From Bacillota bacterium (GTDB lineage: Bacteria > Bacillota > Bacilli > Paenibacillales > NBRC-103111), in assembly GCA_023386955.1 (NCBI GenBank), contig JAEWIS010000025.1, positions 79,677 to 143,676 on the forward strand: DNA of 64,000 nt, read 5' to 3'. Made by a program: the position numbers and the translations under genes. Below, piece after piece: positions 58,225 to 64,000 of the stretch (position 1 is its first letter; each line of letters opens with the position of its first letter). Below the pieces are notes generated by a model. It had not been told where the DNA came from and made no database searches. It saw nothing but the letters and a program-made list of their open reading frames with translations.

Positions 58225-59325
58225 ATGACGCAAAACCGGTATGTCGGCATTCTTCTGAATGCCTCCGTGTACGACCGCATGTGCCAAGGAAGAAAAACCG
58301 GCCATGAACAAATATCCTTTTATGAAGAAGCGGCTGCCGCCCATGGTCTCGCGCTGTGTTACCTGAAGCTGTCAAGCTTAGCGCCGGGGCGTCCAAAACG
58401 CCATGTGCCTGCGCTGGTGCGCCAAGGCGGGCGGTATGCCCGGAGGGTGGTGGAAACGCCTGCTGTGATTCATAACCGCGCCATCCATTTGGATTCCCGC
58501 TCCCGGGCCAGACTGGAGGCTCTCTCCAGGGAAGGCTTGGAGATTTTTAATTTGCATACCCGCTACGACAAGCTGATGCTGCACCGGCTTTTGGAGCAAA
58601 GTCCGGTGATCCGTCCGCATTTGCCCTTAACAGAGCAAGCCAGGCCGGAGGTGCTGGAGCGGCTGATGCGGGAATATCCCGCGCTTATCGTAAAACCCTC
58701 CAATGGCAGTGTAGGACAAGGCATCATGCTGCTCAGCCTGTCGGAAGGGGGCAAATGGCGCTGGAAATACCGCTCCGCCAAAACAGGCGCCTGGCGCTCA
58801 CAATTTTTTGGCAGCCGCCTGCCCGTAGAGCTGGTCCGGAGGCTCAGGAAGCGCAGCTTTCTGGTTCAGTATTTTTTGCCGCTGGCCAAATATCAAGGGC
58901 GTCCCTTCGATATCCGGGTATCCGTGCAAAAGAATGAATCGGGCTTGTGGCAGACAACGGGAATGGTGGCGAAGGTGGCCCGTACCGGTGCTTTTTTGAC
59001 CAATGTGGCTCAAGGCGGGAAGGTAGCGACCATGGAGCAGGTATTTGCCGATTTTCCCGGCTGGAACGGCGCGGAGCTTCAAGACAGAATCGGTCAGTTA
59101 TCCGTGCAAATTGCGGAGTTTTTAGGCGGACGGCTGCCCGGCCTGGCGGATCTGGGATTGGACATGGGCATTATGGAGGATGGCCATCTGATCTTTATTG
59201 AGGCCAACGGAAGAGACCAGCGCTACAGCTTTGGCGAGGCGGGGATGCACGAGGTTTGGAGGGCGGTGTACCGCAATCCGCTGGGATATGCCCGTTATTT
59301 GAGCGGCGTGGACAAAACGACATAA
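58225..59325 (+). CDS. YheC/YheD-family ATP-grasp protein, spore-coat associated
   Basis: 366 residues from ATG at 58225, with GGAGGGTGG upstream; longer frames lack a site and overlap the divergent gene. YheCD family: NRYVGILLNASVYDRM, IYNR-like IHNRAIHLD, NLHTRYDKLMLHRLLEQ, then the ATP-grasp core LIVKPSNGSVGQGIMLLS, RSFLVQYFLPLAKYQGRPFD, and LIFIEANGRDQR for the metal. B. subtilis YheC/YheD are endospore coat-associated; substrates unknown. Confidence 0.9.
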   Translation: MTQNRYVGILLNASVYDRMCQGRKTGHEQISFYEEAAAAHGLALCYLKLSSLAPGRPKRHVPALVRQGGRYARRVVETPAVIHNRAIHLDSRSRARLEALSREGLEIFNLHTRYDKLMLHRLLEQSPVIRPHLPLTEQARPEVLERLMREYPALIVKPSNGSVGQGIMLLSLSEGGKWRWKYRSAKTGAWRSQFFGSRLPVELVRRLRKRSFLVQYFLPLAKYQGRPFDIRVSVQKNESGLWQTTGMVAKVARTGAFLTNVAQGGKVATMEQVFADFPGWNGAELQDRIGQLSVQIAEFLGGRLPGLADLGLDMGIMEDGHLIFIEANGRDQRYSFGEAGMHEVWRAVYRNPLGYARYLSGVDKTT

Positions 59326-59333
59326 TAATTTCA

Positions 59334-59362
59334 TTGGAAGGCAAAAAAATTTCGTGTACAAT
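59334..59362 (+). promoter_or_regulatory. promoter of fnr
   Basis: TTGGAA (59334-59339), 17-bp spacer, TACAAT (59357-59362): a vegetative promoter about 50 bp before the start codon. Confidence 0.65.
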
Positions 59363-59418
59363 AAAGATATGAAAAAAGTCACTATCGCCAAAATTTAATC
59401 TGGAAGGAGGACAGATCT

Positions 59419-60150
59419 ATGAGCTCATTGGATACCCGTCCGGAATTTACCCCCAGCAGCTATCAAATCGGGCATTTTCTCTCTCCGGAGAACGTGTCCC
59501 GTCTGGAAAATATTATGTATCCCCAGAATGCGCCCGAAGGCTCCCATGTTTTTTGGGAAGGCGACAAGGCGGAGAAGCTGTTTTATATCCGAAAAGGCCA
59601 GGTGAAAATCACCAAATCCACTGAAGACGGCAAGGAACTGATCCTTAACATCCTTCAAAAGGGAGATTTTTTTGGCGAATTCGGCGGCTACGGCGACATG
59701 CATTACGGCTACAACGGTGAAGCCATTAAGGACAGTGTCATCGGCGTTGTCCAGCAGAAGGACCTGGAGATTCTGATTTATCAGCACGGGGACTTTGCGG
59801 TTGAATTTATGAAGTGGATGGGACTCATGCAACGCACCACCCAGTCCAAATTCCGGGATTTGATGCTTTTCGGCAAAACCGGCGCTCTTGCCTCCACCTT
59901 GATCCGGCTGACCAATACCTGCGGCGAAAAAGTCGAGGACGGCAGCATCAAGCTCGCCATCAAGCTGACCAATACCGACCTGGCCAACATGATCGGCACT
60001 ACCCGCGAAAGCGTCAACCGGCTTCTGAGCACCTATAAGGAAGAAGGCGTGATCAGCTACGAACAAGGCCAGATTATCATTCATGATCTGCTCTATTTGA
60101 AAAGCATTGTGAATTGCCCCAATTGCCCTCCGGAAATTTGCCGGATTTGA
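59419..60150 (+). CDS. fnr: Fnr, anaerobic Crp/Fnr-family regulator
   Basis: 243 residues, ATG with GGAAGGAGGAC upstream. N-terminal cyclic-nucleotide-type beta barrel (LFYIRKGQVKITKSTEDGKE, GDFFGEFGGYGD); helix-turn-helix LTNTDLANMIGTTRESVNRLLSTYKEEG. The C-terminal C233-x2-C236-x4-C241 (NCPNCPPEIC) has the spacing that in B. subtilis Fnr holds a 4Fe-4S cluster. It activates or represses fermentation and nitrate genes when oxygen is absent. The neighbour adhE is a likely partner gene. Confidence 0.92.
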   Translation: MSSLDTRPEFTPSSYQIGHFLSPENVSRLENIMYPQNAPEGSHVFWEGDKAEKLFYIRKGQVKITKSTEDGKELILNILQKGDFFGEFGGYGDMHYGYNGEAIKDSVIGVVQQKDLEILIYQHGDFAVEFMKWMGLMQRTTQSKFRDLMLFGKTGALASTLIRLTNTCGEKVEDGSIKLAIKLTNTDLANMIGTTRESVNRLLSTYKEEGVISYEQGQIIIHDLLYLKSIVNCPNCPPEICRI

Positions 60151-60174
60151 ACTTTCTTTATACTTATCTTTTGC

Positions 60175-60207
60175 ACCGGATGCGATCCCACGCATTCCGG
60201 TTTTTTT
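60175..60207 (+). terminator. terminator of fnr
   Basis: ACCGGATGCG pairs with CGCATTCCGGT (one bulge), followed by seven T. Confidence 0.85.
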
Positions 60208-60293
60208 GCGTGTGGCGGCTCTGTTCCCGCACGGGTTATCCGGCGTCACCTACGATATTAACATGGATATCCGCCGCGGCTCTGCGCTAGTGT

Positions 60294-60476
60294 AACGGAC
60301 CGTAGAACCCTTATTCCCCCCGTTTCCCTGTTTCTCGGATTTTCGCGGACTCACAGGCCTTTATTTACTAATACAGCAGACCATTTCAGCGTTTTTTCGT
60401 CAAAAAAGCGCTCCTCAGTCCGTACGGCGGAAAAAACACCCGTTTTTCCCGAAATAGCGTCTCCTGTGTCCGTTAG
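60294..60476. repeat. dispersed ~26-bp repeats between fnr and adhE
   Basis: The gap 60208-60495 holds TAACGGACCGTAGAACCC (60294-60311) with cttattcc after it, GCGGACTCACAGGCCTTTAT near 60346, and the reverse copy 60452-60476 that contains the 20-base exact match to 29992-30011. No gene seen. Confidence 0.6.
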
Positions 60477-60495
60477 CAACCCAATCCCTTCTCCG

Positions 60496-60530
60496 CAAAA
60501 AAACAAAGAGACAGGTTTCCCTGTCCCTCT
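60496..60530 (-). terminator. terminator of adhE
   Basis: AGAGGGACAGG-gaaa-CCTGTCTCT then TTGTTTTTTT on the minus strand. Confidence 0.85.
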
Positions 60531-60553
60531 GCGGTAATTATTTATAGGGGGCT

Positions 60554-60604
60554 CCCCCAAAAGTAATCGGATTATGCTGCAAAGCTTCTCTTCACTTTTG
60601 GGGG
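60554..60604 (-). repeat. 11-bp inverted repeat after the adhE stop codon
   Basis: CCCCCAAAAGT (60554-60564) and ACTTTTGGGGG (60594-60604), perfect arms 29 bp apart. It may protect the message end; it could also be a mobile-element remnant. Confidence 0.6.
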
Positions 60605-60611
60605 ACATTGA

Positions 60612-63215
60612 TTACTCCTTGCCGTAGAAAGCCTTGCGGTAGATGTCGGCCAGTTCGATAACCAGCGGCATTCTCGGGTTAGCTGTGGTGCATTGGTCTT
60701 CGAAGGCGCGGTCGGCCAGGTAGTCAACCTTGGCTTCGAATTCCTTGGCATCAATTCCGGCTTCCTGGAAGGTTGCAGGCAGGTTCAGCTTCTTGTTCAG
60801 GTCTTGGATAGCCTTGATCAGGCTGTCGATAGCTTGCTCAGTGGTTGCAGCAGGCAGACCCAGAACACGCGCGATTTCGGCATAGCGTTGGTCGGCGATG
60901 AAGTGGTCATATTTCGGGAACGAAGCGAACTTCGTCGGTTTGGTTGCATTGTAGCGGATTACATACGGCATCAGGATGGCGTTGGTCCGTCCGTGCGGCG
61001 TATGGAATTCTGCGCCCCATTTGTGAGCCAAGCTGTGGTTGATACCCAGGAAGGCATTGGAGAAGGCCATACCTGCGATGGTGGATGCATTATGCATTCT
61101 TTCACGGGCAACCGGATCACCGGCATAGGATTTCTCGATGTTTTCGAATACCAGCTGGATAGCCTTCATAGCCAAGCCGTCGGTGTAATCGTTAGCCATG
61201 ATGGACACATAAGCTTCGATAGCGTGAGTCAGAACGTCCATACCGGTGTCGGCAACAAGGCCCTTCGGCAGTGTCAGCACGTATTCCGGGTCGATGATGG
61301 CAACGTCCGGAGTCAGCTCGTAGTCAGCCAGCGGATACTTGGTGTTGCCTGCATTCTTGTCGGTGATAACCGCGAAGGAGGTTACCTCGGAACCGGTACC
61401 CGAAGTAGTCGGGATAGCCACAAACTTGGCCTTTTTGCCCAGACGGGGGTACTTGTAGATCCGTTTGCGGATATCCATGAACTTTTGCTTGATGGCAGAG
61501 AAGTCGGTGTCCGGATATTCGAAGAACAGCCACATTGCTTTAGCTGCGTCCATTGCGGAGCCGCCGCCCAGTGCGATAATGCAGTCCGGCTGGAAGCGTT
61601 CCATCATAGCGCGGCCGCGTTCTACAGTTTCTACGGAAGGATCGGGCTCAACCTCAGAGAACACTTCCACATAAACCGGGTTTTGACGCTTGCGCAGGTA
61701 GTATTCGATCTTCTCTACATACCCGAATTTCACCATCATCGGGTCAGTAATGATTGCGATGCGGGAAATGTCAGGCATCTTGGACAGGTATTGAGTTGCA
61801 CCTTTTTCGAAGTAGATCTTCGGCGGTACCTTAAACCATTGCATATTCACAGTACGGTACGCCACCCTTTTCACATTGATTAGGTTAACTGCAGTTACGT
61901 TGGAGGAAGTCGAGTTTCCGCCGTAGGAGCCGCAGCCCAGAGTCAAGGAAGGCAGGTTGGTGTTGTAAATGTCGCCGATAGCGCCGTGTGTGGAAGGAGA
62001 GTTGACGATAACACGGCCGGTTTGCAGACGGTTAGCGAAAGCAGTGATCACGTCTTGATCATTGGAATGGATCGCGGAGCTGTGGCCCATGCCGCCGAAT
62101 GCAACCACTTCAGCCGCGCGTTCGATGCCTTGCTCTGCAGTCTTTACCTTGTAGCAAGCCAGGATCGGGGACAGCTTTTCGGCAGACAGCGGGAACTTGG
62201 TGCCTACGCCGCTGATTTCAGCGATCAGGATCTTGGTGTTGGCAGGAACCTTCAGGCCAGCCATCTCGGCGATCTTCACGGCGGATTGGCCGACGATTAC
62301 CGGGTTAACGGCACACTTCTCAAGGTTGATGGCCAGCTTGGTCAGCTGCTCGATTTCTTGCGGGTTCAGGAAGTAGCAGCCTTGGTCGGCGAAGCACTTC
62401 TTGGTTACTTCATAGATCGGCTCTTCGATGATGACCGCTTGCTCGGATGCGCAAATCATGCCGTTGTCGAAGGATTTGGACAGGATAATATCATTAACTG
62501 CTTGCGCAATGTTTGCTGTTTTCTCGATGAATGCGGGCACGTTGCCTGCGCCTACGCCCAGAGCCGGTTTGCCTGTGCTGTAAGCAGCCTTTACCATGCC
62601 AGGACCGCCGGTAGCCAGGATCAGGGACACACCCGGGTGGTTCATCAGCAGGTTGGTAGCTTCAATGGAAGGAGCTTCGATCCATTGAATCGCGTGCTGC
62701 GGAGCGCCGTTAGCCACTGCTGCATCCAGAAGCACCTTAGCCGCTGCCGAAGAACATTTTTGAGCGGAGGGATGGAAGGCAAAGATAATCGGGTTACGGG
62801 TTTTGGCAGAGATAATGGATTTAAACATGGCAGTCGAAGTCGGGTTGGTTACGGGAGTTACACCTGCAACAACACCTACAGGCTCAGCAACCTTCTTGAA
62901 GTTTTCGTACGGGTTCTCTTCAATAACACCGACGGTTTTTTCGTACTTGATGCTATGATAGATATATTCTGTTGCAAAGATGTTCTTGGTGATTTTGTCT
63001 TCATACACGCCGCGGCCGGTCTCTTCCACTGCCAGCTTAGCCAGATACATATGCTTGTCAAGCCCGGCAAGAGCCATTTCTTGAACGATCTTGTCGATTT
63101 GCGCCTGATCCAGCTTCATGTACTCTTGATAGGCTTGCTTTGCGCGGGAAACCAGAAGATCCACTTGTTCTTGAACTGACATCTGCTCTTTTAACTTGGT
63201 TTCTTTAACTGCCAT
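60612..63215 (-). CDS. adhE: bifunctional acetaldehyde-CoA/alcohol dehydrogenase
   Basis: 867 residues, ATG with AGGAGGCGGAG upstream. Residues 1-440: aldehyde dehydrogenase domain (VAGVTPVTNPTSTAMFKS; SFDNGMICASEQAVI with catalytic Cys near 250). Residues 450-867: iron-type alcohol dehydrogenase (GGGSAMDAAKAMWLF; IPTTSGTGSEVTSFAVITD; GMDVLTHAIEAYVS; NHSLAHKWGAEFHTPHGR with metal ligands). Turns acetyl-CoA into ethanol in two NADH steps; may form spirosomes. Codon use is unusually even and C-ending, as in a highly expressed gene. Control: see promoter entries. Confidence 0.97.
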   Translation of the reverse strand: MAVKETKLKEQMSVQEQVDLLVSRAKQAYQEYMKLDQAQIDKIVQEMALAGLDKHMYLAKLAVEETGRGVYEDKITKNIFATEYIYHSIKYEKTVGVIEENPYENFKKVAEPVGVVAGVTPVTNPTSTAMFKSIISAKTRNPIIFAFHPSAQKCSSAAAKVLLDAAVANGAPQHAIQWIEAPSIEATNLLMNHPGVSLILATGGPGMVKAAYSTGKPALGVGAGNVPAFIEKTANIAQAVNDIILSKSFDNGMICASEQAVIIEEPIYEVTKKCFADQGCYFLNPQEIEQLTKLAINLEKCAVNPVIVGQSAVKIAEMAGLKVPANTKILIAEISGVGTKFPLSAEKLSPILACYKVKTAEQGIERAAEVVAFGGMGHSSAIHSNDQDVITAFANRLQTGRVIVNSPSTHGAIGDIYNTNLPSLTLGCGSYGGNSTSSNVTAVNLINVKRVAYRTVNMQWFKVPPKIYFEKGATQYLSKMPDISRIAIITDPMMVKFGYVEKIEYYLRKRQNPVYVEVFSEVEPDPSVETVERGRAMMERFQPDCIIALGGGSAMDAAKAMWLFFEYPDTDFSAIKQKFMDIRKRIYKYPRLGKKAKFVAIPTTSGTGSEVTSFAVITDKNAGNTKYPLADYELTPDVAIIDPEYVLTLPKGLVADTGMDVLTHAIEAYVSIMANDYTDGLAMKAIQLVFENIEKSYAGDPVARERMHNASTIAGMAFSNAFLGINHSLAHKWGAEFHTPHGRTNAILMPYVIRYNATKPTKFASFPKYDHFIADQRYAEIARVLGLPAATTEQAIDSLIKAIQDLNKKLNLPATFQEAGIDAKEFEAKVDYLADRAFEDQCTTANPRMPLVIELADIYRKAFYGKE

Positions 63216-63336
63216 GTTAATCTCCGCCTCCTAGAGCTATATTCTGGGTTATGTCGAATGCTTCACGTTAGTATGATACTTATCACAGTATCATATTGAA
63301 CTGGTAATAACTAGTGTGAAGTTTGTAACGATTTTA

Positions 63337-63352
63337 CGTGAATAATTTCACA
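63337..63352. promoter_or_regulatory. Rex/Fnr-type palindrome, copy 1
   Basis: TGTGAAATTATTCACG on the minus strand (TGTGA-n6-TCAC). Predicted at about +34 to +49 of the adhE message. Confidence 0.65.
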
Positions 63353-63359
63353 TCTTTTA

Positions 63360-63375
63360 CGTGAATAATTTCACA
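63360..63375. promoter_or_regulatory. Rex/Fnr-type palindrome, copy 2
   Basis: Same 16 bases as copy 1, 23 bp away (two helix turns), as part of a 21-bp direct repeat. About +11 to +26. Confidence 0.65.
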
Positions 63376-63392
63376 ACCCTTTATTGATTCTG

Positions 63393-63421
63393 ATTATAGC
63401 TAAACTTTTTGCATTCGTAAA
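63393..63421 (-). promoter_or_regulatory. adhE promoter
   Basis: TTTACG (63416-63421), 17-bp spacer, TATAAT (63393-63398) on the minus strand; start near 63386, giving a leader of about 170 bases that also holds ATGATAC/GTATCAT (63273-63294). Confidence 0.7.
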
Positions 63422-63426
63422 GAGTG

Positions 63427-63440
63427 TACAAACGCTTACA
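63427..63440 (-). promoter_or_regulatory. cre-like site upstream of the adhE -35
   Basis: TACAAACGCTTACA (plus strand) matches 12 of 14 cre positions, six bases upstream of the -35. A further perfect palindrome TTTCACGTGAAA lies at 63487-63498. Nothing else was found in 63499-63893 except dispersed repeats near 63818-63888. Confidence 0.45.
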
Positions 63441-63817
63441 TTAAAAAGATTTTATTTTGACAATTGATTGCGTTTTCATAATCAATTTTCACGTGAAACT
63501 TTGTCCGAAATGTGACGCGTCGCGTTAATTCTTGACTATTTTGTGATCTTCGCTCCGAATGTTCGGATTTGGGTTGAAATAATGTCTAAATGTTGCAAAA
63601 TACTTTCCTAAGTTGAGTCGATTTGAAATTAATGGAAATGGCACTAGCACATGGATTTTGCAGGGTTTGGGACATGTTGTTTGCTCCTTTACGTCCATTA
63701 TCCCCTCCCTCAGGGTCAGTTTGAGATGAATGGAGAAGGGGTGTACTTCGGCTGTATGGAAGAGCACTATCGGGTAGGGTGAGGAATCTGCTGCTCCAGA
63801 GTTAGCTTGTTGCTAAC

Positions 63818-63888
63818 GGACTGAGGCTCCCTTATTCCTACTTTTTTCGCGCTTTTGCAGATTTCACGGACACAGTGGAGCTAGAATA
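63818..63888. repeat. dispersed ~26-bp repeat, two variant copies
   Basis: CTAACGGACTGAGGCTCCCT (63814-63833) plus tattcc, and ACGGACACAGTGGAGCTAGA (63866-63885), relatives of the elements at 29.9, 52.1 and 60.3 kb. Confidence 0.5.
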
Positions 63889-63893
63889 AAAAG

Positions 63894-64000
63894 TGGACAC
63901 CTATTAACGGACAGACCCATAATGAAAATAAACGGGAGGGTGTTCACATGGGAGAGCAGCGGCAACGGTATAGCGAAGATTTTAAAAGACAAACCGTCCG
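63894..64000 (+). mobile_element. left end of an IS3-family insertion sequence
   Basis: TGGACACCTATTAACGGACA opens the element in the style of IS3-family terminal repeats, and a transposase orfA starts 54 bp later. The right part lies outside the window; element boundaries are estimates. Confidence 0.7.
63948..64000 (+). CDS. IS3-family transposase OrfA, N-terminal fragment
   Basis: ATG at 63948 with GGGAGGG upstream. Only 17 complete residues are seen: MGEQRQRYSEDFKRQTV, the standard start of the helix-turn-helix OrfA of IS3/IS150-type elements. It is cut by the window end, so whether it is intact is unknown. Confidence 0.85.
   Translation, partial: MGEQRQRYSEDFKRQTV

Noticed and set aside
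63525..63767. 80-codon minus-strand frame in the adhE upstream gap
   Set aside because: No good ribosome site, no family resemblance, and AT-rich text typical of chance frames.

Overview
The window looks like the chromosome of a spore-forming Gram-positive bacterium of the Paenibacillus type. Reasons: spore-surface gene families (CgeB-type glycosyltransferases, a YheC/YheD ATP-grasp protein), strong AGGAGG ribosome sites with frequent TTG/GTG starts, an Fnr with the C-terminal cysteine pattern of Bacillus Fnr, an SLH protein, a secreted pectin-degrading enzyme, and a type I toxin of the short holin-like Firmicute family. No rRNA, tRNA, CRISPR or prophage was seen.

Layout. 1-2.7 kb: end of a LacI-family regulator, a chromate transporter and a lipid-type methyltransferase. 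2.7-9.7 kb: a left-pointing operon (TVP38/DedA-like protein, PssA, heterodimeric BmrCD-like ABC exporter, perhaps the methyltransferase) divergent from an OmpR-type two-component system. 9.8-17.7 kb: a pectin (rhamnogalacturonan) degradation block (secreted PL11 lyase, DUF1593/DUF5060 protein, GH105, DUF2264, GH88). 17.8-24.9 kb: housekeeping and regulatory genes (MerR, DUF554, TspO-like, DUF169 with its MarR, RidA, an SLH gene broken by an in-frame stop, a small alarmone synthetase, a type I toxin-antitoxin pair, YjbR). 24.9-29.9 kb: an MFS pump and an arsenic island (ArsR-Acr3-ArsC, ArsM, and a cysteine-containing MarR with matching operators).

30.4-59.3 kb is the most striking region: about 30 genes that look like a spore-surface glycan and appendage locus. 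It holds three small related helical proteins, several GT2 and GT4 glycosyltransferases, two CgeB-type transferases, nucleotide-sugar enzymes (GalE-like, RmlA-like, a UDP-GlcNAc 4,6-dehydratase, a FnlC-type 2-epimerase and two reductase-like SDRs, together suggesting a UDP-L-FucNAc or L-QuiNAc type sugar), short exosporium-like proteins, an Arg/Lys-rich protein with a Tyr/Phe-x-x-Gly tail that recurs at the N-termini of the CgeB proteins, and a 1,497-residue protein built almost wholly of decapeptide repeats. Exact sigma-K type -10 boxes (CATAnnnTA) lie before four of its transcription units, which supports late mother-cell expression.

59.4-64 kb: Fnr and AdhE (fermentation). The adhE promoter carries two direct-repeat Rex/Fnr-type palindromes downstream of the -10 box. 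The start of an IS3-family element lies at the right edge. Several intergenic gaps carry a dispersed repeat of about 26 bp, including one 20-bp exact match 30 kb apart in opposite orientation.

Where the longest frame was not backed by a ribosome site, start codons were moved to the one that is. All functions come from reading motifs and family resemblance; no database search was run.
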